From NCBI RefSeq assembly GCF_007746795.1, contig NZ_CP036343.1, forward strand, positions 4,811,357 to 4,875,356: a stretch of DNA of 64,000 nt. Reading direction: 5' to 3'. Positions 17,040-25,544 of this stretch are shown one piece after another. The notes under the pieces were generated by a model. It worked only from the letters and a program-made list of their open reading frames with translations. It was not told where the DNA came from and made no database searches. Source of the stretch: Gimesia algae (lineage in GTDB: Bacteria; Planctomycetota; Planctomycetia; Planctomycetales; Planctomycetaceae). How positions within the stretch are numbered: position 1 is the first letter of the stretch; every line of letters starts with the position of its first letter. The position numbers and the translations under genes were made by a program.

Positions 17040-18101
17040 GTGCCCGTTATCTCTGCTCAGTCTCTGCAAAACTTTACTGAATCACTCCTGCTCCAGGGAG
17101 GCGCGAACGAAGAAGAAGCACGGATCGTTTCCCACAGCCTGGTCGATGCCAATTTACTGGGGCACGACTCACACGGCGTCATGCGGCTTCCCTTTTATCT
17201 GGGACGCGTGAAAGAAGGCATTCTGAAGGCAGGAGAGAAACTTCAGATTCTCAATGAAACTCCTGCTGCGATCACCGGTGACGGCTGCTGGGGATTTGGT
17301 CAGACTGTCATGCACGATCTGATGAATCGTTTAATTGAAAAAGCGGGCACCCTGGGCGTCTCCTGCGGGACACTGAAACGTGCTTCACATATCGGTCGCC
17401 TGGGAGAGTATGCAGAAATGGCTGCTGCCAAAGGGATGGCCTCTATCATCTGTGCCAATACACATGGCTCTGCCCCCCGCGTCGCTCCGGTAGGTGGAAA
17501 ACGGCCTCGACTGGGAACTAACCCGATTTGTATCGGCATGCCCGGCGGTGCGGAAGGCCCCTTCGTGCTTGACTTCGGTACCTCCGCCACCGCAGAAGGT
17601 AAAGTTCGCATCAAAAAGATCGCAGGCGAACAGGTTCCTCCCGGACTGATTCTGGACCCCGACGGAAATCCCACCACTGACCCTAATATGCTCTACGGTG
17701 ATCCCCCAGGCACGATTCTTCCGATGGGTGGAGACCAGGCTTACAAAGGCTTCGGACTCTCTTTTATGGTTGAGATGCTGTGTGGTGCGCTCTCTGGTGG
17801 ACAATGTGCCTTCCCTGACCCACCACCACCACAGGGAAACTGTGTGTTCGTCGTGGTCATCGATCCCGGTCACCTGGGAGGTCAGAATCATCTGCTGAAC
17901 GAAATCACCAATCTGGAGAAGTATGTCAGAAGCGTCCCCCTCAAAGAGGGAGCCAGTGAAATCTTTTTACCCGGAGATCCCGAAAAGAAAATCGCGGCCA
18001 CCCGTAAATCAACAGGAATCTCTCTGGATAAAGGAAACTGGGAAGCCTTAACCAATCTCGCACAGGAACTGGGAGTTCCTGTACCTGAAGTAGAAGCTTA
18101 G
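17040..18101 (+). CDS. Ldh family NAD(P)-dependent oxidoreductase (type 2 malate/L-lactate dehydrogenase)
   Basis: 353 residues from GTG 17040, which has GAAGGA at 17025-17030 and makes the protein begin where family members do (VPVISAQSLQNF). The frame extends to ATG 16956, adding 28 residues with no family look. The Ldh/MDH2 signature 'LLGHDSHGVMRLP' with the catalytic His region is followed by 'RASHIGRLGEYAEMAA', 'GTNPICIGMPG' and 'DFGTSATAEGKVR'. The family reduces 2-keto acids or oxidises 2-hydroxy acids, including malate, ureidoglycolate and sugar acids, so the substrate is open. 10 bp before the next small gene. Confidence 0.88.
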   Translation: MPVISAQSLQNFTESLLLQGGANEEEARIVSHSLVDANLLGHDSHGVMRLPFYLGRVKEGILKAGEKLQILNETPAAITGDGCWGFGQTVMHDLMNRLIEKAGTLGVSCGTLKRASHIGRLGEYAEMAAAKGMASIICANTHGSAPRVAPVGGKRPRLGTNPICIGMPGGAEGPFVLDFGTSATAEGKVRIKKIAGEQVPPGLILDPDGNPTTDPNMLYGDPPGTILPMGGDQAYKGFGLSFMVEMLCGALSGGQCAFPDPPPPQGNCVFVVVIDPGHLGGQNHLLNEITNLEKYVRSVPLKEGASEIFLPGDPEKKIAATRKSTGISLDKGNWEALTNLAQELGVPVPEVEA

Positions 18102-18111
18102 TGTATATTCA

Positions 18112-18381
18112 ATGATGGAAAACGAAACGGATCAGGATCAGGATTCCAGCGCACGGTTATATGTACCTGTCAACGAGACAGATAACATCAACCTCATCGT
18201 GAAACGCTCGTCTTCCAAAGAATATTGCTTTTCCAAATTTCCCGGGCAGGATCACTTCCACCTGTTAATGCATGGTGAAATCGTGGTGACGAACGGCCAT
18301 GACCTGTACTGTGTCGACTGTGCCATCAGACACGGTTTCCTGACCCGGGACCGTTTGAACTGGCAGCATCGGAAAAGATAG
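18112..18381 (+). CDS. Small protein of unknown function
   Basis: 89 residues, starting 10 bp after the dehydrogenase stop and probably co-transcribed. N-terminus acidic (MMENETDQDQDSSARLYV); the C-terminal half has two close cysteines in 'YCVDCAIRHGFL' and several histidines, which could bind a metal, though only two Cys are in a C-x-x-C pair. ATG 18115 is an alternative start. No family recognised; called because of tight operon-like spacing and protein-like composition. Confidence 0.55.
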   Translation: MMENETDQDQDSSARLYVPVNETDNINLIVKRSSSKEYCFSKFPGQDHFHLLMHGEIVVTNGHDLYCVDCAIRHGFLTRDRLNWQHRKR

Positions 18382-18403
18382 GGCCGCTTCCACCAGCACT
18401 CTC

Positions 18404-18500
18404 AGCTTGAGCGCATTGCATTTAAACAGAGCGTCTCTCAATCGATTATACTCGGTCCAAATGGCCTTGGAGACGCTACAGTAAAACTGGATACAGTCGA
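18404..18500 (-). repeat. MITE-like palindromic interspersed repeat, copy 1
   Basis: On the minus strand it reads TCGACTGTATCCAGTTTTAC onward and aligns without gaps over about 96 bases with the copies at 49650, 54922 and 55352. The core is an inverted repeat, AGCGTCTC ... GAGACGCT, with imperfect terminal inverted repeats outside it. It sits between two converging genes, the 89-residue protein and the Ser/Thr kinase. Confidence 0.85.
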
Positions 18501-18509
18501 ATCAAAAAC

Positions 18510-20228
18510 TCAGGCATTCACAGGCAGGATGGTTGTGGCCTTCATATAGTCTGATACGAACTCGGAGTCTGGTTCGTGCTGCACAAGCTGTTCTGCTTCA
18601 GACCACCAGGCAACCGCCTGCTCCTGTGTCCATTCTTCAATCTGCAGCGAGTTTAATGCGGCACTCAGTTCTTCTGCCCGCTGATATCGATCTTCTGGTT
18701 TCTTCTCCAGACACTTCATGACGATCGCTTCCAGCTCTTCCGGAATACGGGGGTTGATCGAAGTCGGTGTCATGACCGTCTGACTGGCATGCGCAAACAT
18801 GACTTTCAACGCATTTTCACCTTCGAAGACAGGTTTGCCTGTCAGTAAATAGTAGATACTGGCTCCCAGGGAATAGATATCTGAACGGGGATCAGGGGTT
18901 CCATCTCCGGTCACGGCCTCAGGACTTGTATAAAGTGGTGATCCTACAACAGCCCCCTCCATGGTCAGATTCAGTGAATCTTCATTCGAACGATTATCCT
19001 TGACCAGTCCAAAATCCAGCAACTTGGCAACATCGTACAGTCCGCCACGCTCGGCTGAAAAGATATTTCCGGGCTTGATATCACGATGGATCAGACCTTT
19101 ATGATGTGCTTCCGCCAAAGCAGAACAAACCTGCTTCAGCAGATAGACAACCCGTTCCGGAGGCAGAACGCCAAATCGTTCGACAATTTCCTGCAGATTC
19201 AAACCCGGCAGAAACTCCATCACATAATAGAACGTCCCCTCTTCGGTATGACCGTAATCATAGATTTCGATCGTATTGGGATGCGTTAACCCCGCCGTTG
19301 CCTGCACTTCGCTTTCAAACCGCAGCAGAACGTTCTCATCATCCACTTTATCCCGTCGAATCAGTTTAATCGCACACGGGCGCTTGAGCAGACGATGTTC
19401 TGCAAGATAGACTTCTCCCATCCCTCCACTGCCGACCTGCTTTCGTAATGTGTACATGCCGATGCTCTTCGCATCGAAGGCTTCGCGTCTCAAGCTGCCC
19501 ACACGATGCGAACCATAGACGGCTGTACTGGCCGCGATCAACAGCAGGATGATCATTTCAGATAATCCACCTGAATAGAGCACTTCCGAAACCTGGGGGA
19601 CCTGCGTCCCTGTCACCATCGCCCCGGCGATCGGACTGATTACCATCAGACTCACTACAGAAATCACCCCTCGCAGAGAGTTGGGAATGAAAAAACCGTA
19701 TGTATAGATCAGAATCATCCAGGGGAACACCGTCCGCAACGGAAACGCAAACGCCACCTTGCCCAGCAGAATCGGATCGCAGGCGCATATCTCACAGAAA
19801 TGCCACCAGATAAAGAAGGCGGCTGGCGCACCAAAAGTGATTGCTTCACAAATCCGCAGACGCCACAGGCACAGGCAGGGCTTCAACCACAGGACTCCCG
19901 ATACGGCAAACAGTATTCCTGTCACAATGGAATCCAGAAACAGCATTTCCTGACCATGGGCGTCGTCAAACTCGCCCAGCCACAAGCCACGTATTAAAAA
20001 CGCCAGAGAAGCCAGAGCCAGCAGCAGGGAGGCCATTCTCAGCCGATTGAGCAGCAGAACACGTCCCTGCTCCTGAAACATACCGGAGCCACGCGATACC
20101 ACACCGGCATGCGGGCAAAACTTGCCTGCCTCTTTTTTGAATTCCTCAGGAATCAATGTAGCGATAGCCTGAGTGTTTGCCCCGGCATGTTGTTCTGAAC
20201 CCATCCTCAAAGTCCCAGACATGATCAA
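18510..20228 (-). CDS. Membrane-bound serine/threonine protein kinase
   Basis: 572 residues. Unlike the common PknB layout, the membrane part comes first: a cytoplasmic N-terminus of about 60 residues, then about six hydrophobic segments (65-240), then the kinase domain (258-530). All Hanks motifs are present: Gly loop 'GSGGMGEVYLAE' (267-278), Lys288 in 'CAIKLI', 'HRDIKPGN' (381-388), 'DFGLV' (405-409) and 'SPEAV' of the activation segment. It should phosphorylate Ser/Thr of cytoplasmic partners in response to a membrane signal. No PASTA or other extracellular sensor domain is seen. ATG 20222 and 20204 are alternative starts. Confidence 0.92.
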   Translation of the reverse strand: MIMSGTLRMGSEQHAGANTQAIATLIPEEFKKEAGKFCPHAGVVSRGSGMFQEQGRVLLLNRLRMASLLLALASLAFLIRGLWLGEFDDAHGQEMLFLDSIVTGILFAVSGVLWLKPCLCLWRLRICEAITFGAPAAFFIWWHFCEICACDPILLGKVAFAFPLRTVFPWMILIYTYGFFIPNSLRGVISVVSLMVISPIAGAMVTGTQVPQVSEVLYSGGLSEMIILLLIAASTAVYGSHRVGSLRREAFDAKSIGMYTLRKQVGSGGMGEVYLAEHRLLKRPCAIKLIRRDKVDDENVLLRFESEVQATAGLTHPNTIEIYDYGHTEEGTFYYVMEFLPGLNLQEIVERFGVLPPERVVYLLKQVCSALAEAHHKGLIHRDIKPGNIFSAERGGLYDVAKLLDFGLVKDNRSNEDSLNLTMEGAVVGSPLYTSPEAVTGDGTPDPRSDIYSLGASIYYLLTGKPVFEGENALKVMFAHASQTVMTPTSINPRIPEELEAIVMKCLEKKPEDRYQRAEELSAALNSLQIEEWTQEQAVAWWSEAEQLVQHEPDSEFVSDYMKATTILPVNA

Positions 20229-20589
20229 TTATTGTAAATGCAAACTGCGGATCAGAATTGGCGAGTCAATCTCACGCACTGCACTGACACAACCGACCCC
20301 GATGTGATTGTCTTACATGACACTTAAAACACAATCAGGATCTGCGTTTCAGGGGGAAAGAAAGTAAATAACTGACCACATCGCACAGATCATTTTGCTC
20401 TATTATACGTTGTTAAAGAAATGATTTATAGTACTTTTTGACAGCGTTCCACAAATAAGAAGGAGACACCTTAAGCTATTTATTAATATACACTTAATAA
20501 AACATGCCCCCCTGTAAAATCACTCATTTCTCGATCGGTTAAATTCGATTTAATGATTCAGAACAGACGGATGCAATGCTGAACAAGAG
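20229..20589. other. AT-rich intergenic region
   Basis: About 360 bases upstream of the kinase gene and downstream of the degenerate-receiver gene. The part 20380-20520 is markedly AT-rich. No gene, terminator hairpin or repeat copy was seen; it presumably holds the kinase promoter. Confidence 0.5.
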
Positions 20590-21603
20590 CTAATCGCCCT
20601 GTTTTTTCTGATAACATTCTCCCAGATGTACCATCATCTCCAGCGCCAGCAGATCGGCTCGACTCATCACATGTCGGGAACTGCGATTCCCCAGGCCTTT
20701 GATAATCAACTCGACGCATTGCAGATGGAATTCAAGAACCTGTGGTGGAGTTAAGTCGGCGGCCGCCAGTAATTCCGCGATCTGCACAATTTCATCCTTC
20801 AGGCTTCCCGCTCCCATGATCACATAAGTACGTAATAGTTCGTGATAATAATCCCGAACTTCAAACGGAATCTGTGGGAGTTCGGCCGGACGATCGGATT
20901 CGCGGAGATCGGATGTGACTGCTTGTGCTGAATCAGACTGCGGTTCACAGAATGCATCTGGATACACCAGGGACTGTAGTTCTTCCACCATCGAGCGCTG
21001 CTGATTCAGTAGACGTTCCGCTTCATCCCGTTCTCGAATCAGACGCCGATGTTTTTCTACCTGCAGTTGATGGTTTTCTTCGCTGAGTTGTTGAATCAGT
21101 AAAGCACGACGCATGACACTTAACAGTGCGGGAGACTCCCACAATGTTGAAGAAACGAGTATTTCCGCCTGGTTTTCACAGGCAGCCAGCGTGACCTGAT
21201 CATCGGGAACGGACAGCAACAGCACGACAGGTTCATGGCAACCGCTGATTCGAATAGCGTTCAAAAGTTCCAATCGCGACTGTTTCAGTACGGCATCAAC
21301 CTCGATCAACAAACAGTCATAGCTGTCATTTCGCAGTTGTGTTAACGCTTCCTCAGCTGTAGAAACCCATTCAAAGCGGGGTTCACTGCAGCCAATCGCA
21401 TCCAGTCGTAATGCCAGCCCTACCCACACCGGTCGTTTTTCACTGATAAACAGGACTTTAAACCCGGAAGGGATCAGCTGTTGAAGAGCACTCTCTGCCT
21501 GTTGATCCACGCTGTCGCTCGATGCGGACCCTGCCTGTCTTTGCGTCAATTCGGCAAAAGGTTCGGTGTCAATCAGATTGTGTTGATCATGCTTCACACT
21601 CAT
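20590..21603 (-). CDS. Response-regulator-like protein with degenerate receiver domain
   Basis: 337 residues, no membrane segment. Residues 48-165 fit a receiver fold: strand 'KVLFISEKRPVW', then 'YDCLLIEVDAVLK', where Glu101 occupies the position of the phospho-accepting Asp and the N-terminal acidic pair is reduced to Ser-Glu. A coiled coil follows (about 168-212, rich in Glu, Arg, Gln), then a disordered stretch and a helical C-terminal domain (about 243-337, 'VRDYYHELLRTYVIMGAG'). I do not recognise the C-terminal domain. No DNA-binding motif is seen, so it may act by protein contacts. Confidence 0.72.
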   Translation of the reverse strand: MSVKHDQHNLIDTEPFAELTQRQAGSASSDSVDQQAESALQQLIPSGFKVLFISEKRPVWVGLALRLDAIGCSEPRFEWVSTAEEALTQLRNDSYDCLLIEVDAVLKQSRLELLNAIRISGCHEPVVLLLSVPDDQVTLAACENQAEILVSSTLWESPALLSVMRRALLIQQLSEENHQLQVEKHRRLIRERDEAERLLNQQRSMVEELQSLVYPDAFCEPQSDSAQAVTSDLRESDRPAELPQIPFEVRDYYHELLRTYVIMGAGSLKDEIVQIAELLAAADLTPPQVLEFHLQCVELIIKGLGNRSSRHVMSRADLLALEMMVHLGECYQKKQGD

Positions 21604-21779
21604 TATCGGGCCTGTCTGCTGGCAGGACTATAGAGGTTTTGAATGGGAATTGTCAATATGAGCTCGCTGCAACCGCTGCCTTTAAAGGAAGTTATGCCTC
21701 TCTGGTACATCCTGGCTCACAGAATACCCCAGCCCCACATCAGCCACAGGTTCTAAGCCGGAAATCTTATGGAACGGGA

Positions 21780-22652
21780 TTAAAAGATCAGCGTTTCCGC
21801 GTTGAAAACAGGACCTTCGACACAGGTGCGCCGATAATCCCACTCATCATCACTGATACGGACTTTCGCCACGCAACTGAAACAGGCACCAAAGCCACAA
21901 GCCATGGGAGTCTCCAGAGACAGCCAGCAGGAAATTCCCGCCTGCAAAGCAATCTTGCTGACCGCTTCCATCATTGGTTCCGGACCACAACAGAAAATGG
22001 TTGTCGGCGGCGTCTCACTTTCAATTCGCTGCTGTAACAACTCGGTCACAAAGCCCTGATGTCCGTACGACCCATCATCGGTTGCCACTGCGACATCCAG
22101 TCCCTCCAGTTGAAAATCGTCCAGACCAGCCAGATAGTCTTTTGATCGCGCGCCATATAACAGGCTCACATGATCCGGCAGCACAGGTAGTATTTGCTGG
22201 GGTTGACCGTATTTCCGCAGCCCCAATGCTTGCCGCGCCGTAGCCAGAAATGGTGTCTGCCCGATTCCGCCCGCGACCATGACCAGTGAACCGCTGCCCG
22301 GATGTGGAAACCCATTTCCCAGAGGCCCCCAGATCTCGACGCGATCCCCAGGTTGCCAGTGTGTCATCCGGGACGTCAGTTTTCCCACCACGACATAGCC
22401 AAAATCAAGGCCACTCGGCGTTCCATTTTCATCCAGACAGGTATCATACAACGCGAAAGGACGTCCCAGTAGAGGGTCATTCACTTCCGGTTCCCGTACC
22501 ATGAAAAACTGGCCGGGTAAAATGACTTGAGCCACCTCGGGACATGCGAGACGCAATCGATAAGTGTCCTGCGCCATGCGTTCCTGCTCGACCACACGGG
22601 CAGAAAGATACTGGGGAGTTGCACAATTACTGAATTGTGAAGACTCTGTCAT
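21780..22652 (-). CDS. pyrK: Dihydroorotate dehydrogenase electron transfer subunit (PyrK-type)
   Basis: 290 residues of the ferredoxin-reductase-like PyrK family. FAD-binding 'LLGRPFALYD' (61-70), nucleotide-binding 'VAGGIGQTPFLA' (127-138), 'CCGPEPMMEAV' (221-231), and C-terminal 2Fe-2S ligands Cys252, Cys257, Cys260 and Cys277 in 'ACGFGACFSC ... RTCVEGPVF'. In class 1B dihydroorotate dehydrogenase it passes electrons from PyrD to NAD+ in pyrimidine synthesis. No pyrD lies beside it here. The start overlaps the stop of the pseudouridine synthase gene (ATGA, 22649-22652), so translation is probably coupled. Confidence 0.9.
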   Translation of the reverse strand: MTESSQFSNCATPQYLSARVVEQERMAQDTYRLRLACPEVAQVILPGQFFMVREPEVNDPLLGRPFALYDTCLDENGTPSGLDFGYVVVGKLTSRMTHWQPGDRVEIWGPLGNGFPHPGSGSLVMVAGGIGQTPFLATARQALGLRKYGQPQQILPVLPDHVSLLYGARSKDYLAGLDDFQLEGLDVAVATDDGSYGHQGFVTELLQQRIESETPPTTIFCCGPEPMMEAVSKIALQAGISCWLSLETPMACGFGACFSCVAKVRISDDEWDYRRTCVEGPVFNAETLIF

Positions 22653-23707
22653 TTTCGCTTTCCTTGACGTGTCCCTTTGGCGGAAACATCGCCGATGATT
22701 CTACGTCCTGATGTTTTTGATTTCGAAGAGTCTGCTCCTGACTTCCGCCCCGTGGTGACAGACCGCTTTCCACCAGCCTTTTTACCGCCTGTGACTCTCT
22801 CTGAAACATTTTTGCCTGCGGCTGCCCCTCGCTCACCCGACCTCTTACCCACAGCTTTGCGAGGTGGCCGGGCCTTCGCAGGTGCAGCGTTTTTCTTCCC
22901 CTTCCGGTGACGGATGTCCGGGGAATGTTTTTCATTCATCAATTGTCGCACTTTTTTCAGCTCTGTGTCACTTAAACGTCGGAATTCCCCTGATTTGAGT
23001 TTTCCCAGATTCAGTGGACCAAAGCGGATCCGGACCAGTTGAATCACCTTGTGACCGATACGCGCCATCATGCGACGAATCTCTCGATTCTGCCCTTCAT
23101 GCAGCGTTAATTCAAGAAATGCGCTCTTGCCCTGTTTTTTGAGATACTTGAGCCCTGTGACGCGAAATATGCCTTCCTTAAAACGAACCCCTTTCCGCAG
23201 CTCGTCCAGTTTTTCGCGTGGCGGATTCCCTACCACCTGCACATGGTACGTGCGGGTAACACGATACCTGGGATGCGCCAGCCGCTGGGCCAGTTCACCA
23301 TCATTGGTTACCAGAATCAGCCCTTCGCTGTTTTCATCCAGTCGACCGACAGTAAAGAGCCGCTGACCATCATTCGGAAACAGATCGACCACTCGTCTCC
23401 TGCCGGCAGGATCATTGTTCGTACAGAGGAATCCGGAGGGTTTATTCAGCAGATAATACCGACGCGGCTGCAACCGAACCCGCTCGCCATCCACTTCGAT
23501 GACCTGTGTCTCCGGATCAACCTTTGCACCTAACTCCGTGATGACATCGCCATCTATGCTCACGCGTCCGGTTTCGATATATTCTTCGCAATGACGGCGG
23601 GATCCCAGACCGGTGGCGGCCAGAAACTTCTGCAAACGGATCAGGTGACTGTCGTCATTGGCTGATGGTTCTTCAGGCTGGGTTTGCGGGTCGGAATCGG
23701 AACTCAT
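22649..23707 (-). CDS. rRNA pseudouridine synthase, RsuA/RluB/RluE/RluF family, with long basic tail
   Basis: 352 residues. An S4 RNA-binding domain (22-80, 'IRLQKFLAATGLGSRRHCEE') is followed by the catalytic domain with 'GRLDENSEGLILVTNDG', where Asp124 is the catalytic residue, and 'GQNREIRRMM'. It isomerises a specific uridine of rRNA; the B/E/F or A target cannot be decided by eye. After about residue 260 comes a tail of some 90 residues made mostly of Lys, Arg, Gly, Ala and Ser, absent from the short E. coli enzymes and probably a disordered RNA-binding extension. Coupled to pyrK by a 4-bp overlap. Confidence 0.9.
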   Translation of the reverse strand: MSSDSDPQTQPEEPSANDDSHLIRLQKFLAATGLGSRRHCEEYIETGRVSIDGDVITELGAKVDPETQVIEVDGERVRLQPRRYYLLNKPSGFLCTNNDPAGRRRVVDLFPNDGQRLFTVGRLDENSEGLILVTNDGELAQRLAHPRYRVTRTYHVQVVGNPPREKLDELRKGVRFKEGIFRVTGLKYLKKQGKSAFLELTLHEGQNREIRRMMARIGHKVIQLVRIRFGPLNLGKLKSGEFRRLSDTELKKVRQLMNEKHSPDIRHRKGKKNAAPAKARPPRKAVGKRSGERGAAAGKNVSERVTGGKKAGGKRSVTTGRKSGADSSKSKTSGRRIIGDVSAKGTRQGKRK

Positions 23708-23823
23708 GATATTTCAACTATGGTGAAAAGGAAAACGTAAGGAAAAGGCATTTACGCCTGTGTTTCTTATAACACAGCGTGCGCGCGATACCAATTATGC
23801 TGCAGGGTTTCTTTACAGGGAAC

Positions 23824-24873
23824 TCAAATGATTTCCGGAATATCCGGTATTTCCAGCTTTTGTTCCTCAATCGCTTCCCGCATTCTCTGCAGTGATCGAA
23901 TTGTCAACTGTCGAACCCGTTCGGTGCTCACCCCCAGGTCTTCCGCGATCTCACGAAATTTTTCCGGCGTATCTGATTTTGCAAGGCCGAAGCGACGCTT
24001 CAGAATGAGTTGCTCCCGCGCATCCAGGGTTTGCAGTACCTTTTGCAGAACATCATCAATGGTCTGGTGATAGGCTTCATGAGAACGCTGTGTCGAGCGG
24101 CTGTCACTCATCCCCAGCGCCAGAGTTTCCGCACCATTCAAAAATGTTTTGCGGTACTTTCGCCCTTTTTTTGTAGTTCGAAACAGGAAGTTACGTACTG
24201 CCCAGGTTCCATAGGTACTGAACCGATTGCCCCGCTCCACATCAAAAATCTCAACAGCGCGAATCAGCGGTAGATGACCATCACTGACAAGATCCTCGAA
24301 CAGGTTGGCACGGTCAGTCAGATTTTTCGCGATCGAAACCACCAGACGCAGATTGGCTTGAATAATGTAATTTCGAAGACGCCGCGCATCTTTCAGTTTC
24401 TGTTCAATCCGGTCCAACAGACCGATGCAGGGAGACTTCAAATCAATCTGTGACTTCAGCGTCTCGGCACGAAATTTGAGATAATTCATCCCCCGAAACA
24501 GGATGACTTCCTGCTCCTTTTCCAGCAGTGGCACTGTATAAAGTTGCGCCTGCTGGAAATCAAATTCAGACAGTTCATAGTCTGAATCCGGATTTAAATC
24601 CGCACACAGCTTCTGAAGTGGGTGCAAAATGTCATCACTGGCTACAGCGTGTTCAAACCGCTCACTATAGACATACTCGATGTCAGTCGCATAGATCTGT
24701 TCCGCACGTTTCTGCAACTCACGCGAAACGCAAACCTTCTTCATACGAACTGCTTTTTTGACAGCCAGCAACTCACACTGACAGGATTTCGACTGATCCA
24801 TAAGAATCGCCCGCTCACCCAGTTGGGAGAATGAATCTGCCTGCAGGTAATCAGCCGTCGATACACTATACAT
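23824..24873 (-). CDS. RNA polymerase sigma factor, sigma-70 family
   Basis: 349 residues. Region 2 is seen in 'YIIQANLRLVVSIAKNLTD', 'LFEDLVSDGHLPLIRAVEIF' and 'GNRFSTYGTWAVRNFLFRTT'; region 4 in 'LDAREQLILKRRFGL' and 'KFREIAEDLGVSTERVRQLT', the -35 recognition helix-turn-helix. Region 3 is short. The N-terminal 110 residues are not those of RpoD, and the protein is shorter than a primary sigma factor, so this looks like a group 2/3 alternative sigma factor; planctomycetes carry several. No anti-sigma gene is adjacent. Confidence 0.88.
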   Translation of the reverse strand: MYSVSTADYLQADSFSQLGERAILMDQSKSCQCELLAVKKAVRMKKVCVSRELQKRAEQIYATDIEYVYSERFEHAVASDDILHPLQKLCADLNPDSDYELSEFDFQQAQLYTVPLLEKEQEVILFRGMNYLKFRAETLKSQIDLKSPCIGLLDRIEQKLKDARRLRNYIIQANLRLVVSIAKNLTDRANLFEDLVSDGHLPLIRAVEIFDVERGNRFSTYGTWAVRNFLFRTTKKGRKYRKTFLNGAETLALGMSDSRSTQRSHEAYHQTIDDVLQKVLQTLDAREQLILKRRFGLAKSDTPEKFREIAEDLGVSTERVRQLTIRSLQRMREAIEEQKLEIPDIPEII

Positions 24874-25544
24874 GAAATAGAAACTCGCTGAAGTTATACT
24901 TGCTCATATCGCGTCCTCTTTTCAGAGACACTGCGAACATACTAGGAAATCTATATCAATAAAACAATTTTAACAGGCAGAATTGTTAATATTGCCCGAT
25001 AATTAATGATCTTAAGACGAGGTAAGAACTTGTAGACACTTCGAGCTATGATTTTCAGCGTGTAAATTTTGATCATTCAAAACACAACTGACTATTATTA
25101 CACCGACAGGAATTTCCAGACGGACTCACGCCATATTCCACAACAGCCGATCAATAAAATAAGGGGTGAACTCGATCGTTTTCACCGGAAACAATTTCAG
25201 AATTCCTGTCCCATTTTCCTCAAAATTTCCCTCCCGAACCCTGTCTCAGTTCTGTTTGCCGTTTGCTATGTCTATTAAAGAGTTTAGACCTGCTGCTTTG
25301 ACTCGCAAAACAGACTGAAATTAGTTAGCATTTCCCTAACTGAGATCCGTTGCAGCATTCTCAACGCTGAACCGGAAGCTGAACGATCTCAAAAAAGGAC
25401 CGTGCCAGTTCCCTTACTCACGGTGCATCCCTAGAATTGTTGAGAACTCATCTGCGTGATTTCTTCCTGGATGACTACTGTCAGTGATCAAAGAGAAGTT
25501 ACGCTCATCGAAAATACTTAAGCAGGTTGAAAGAACCATATCTC
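24874..25544. other. Intergenic region between the sigma-factor and pyruvate dehydrogenase genes
   Basis: About 670 bases. The first half is AT-rich and holds the divergent sigma-gene promoter; the second half should hold the promoter of the aceE operon. No gene was found. An inverted repeat is noted separately at 25321-25342. The ribosome site of aceE is weak (GAAAGAA about 10 bases upstream). Confidence 0.5.
25321..25342. promoter_or_regulatory. Inverted repeat upstream of aceE, possible operator
   Basis: TTAGTTAG-CATTTC-CCTAACTGA is a near-palindrome about 205 bp before the aceE start. It could be a regulator site for the pyruvate dehydrogenase operon or a chance hairpin; no factor is assigned. 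Confidence 0.25.
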
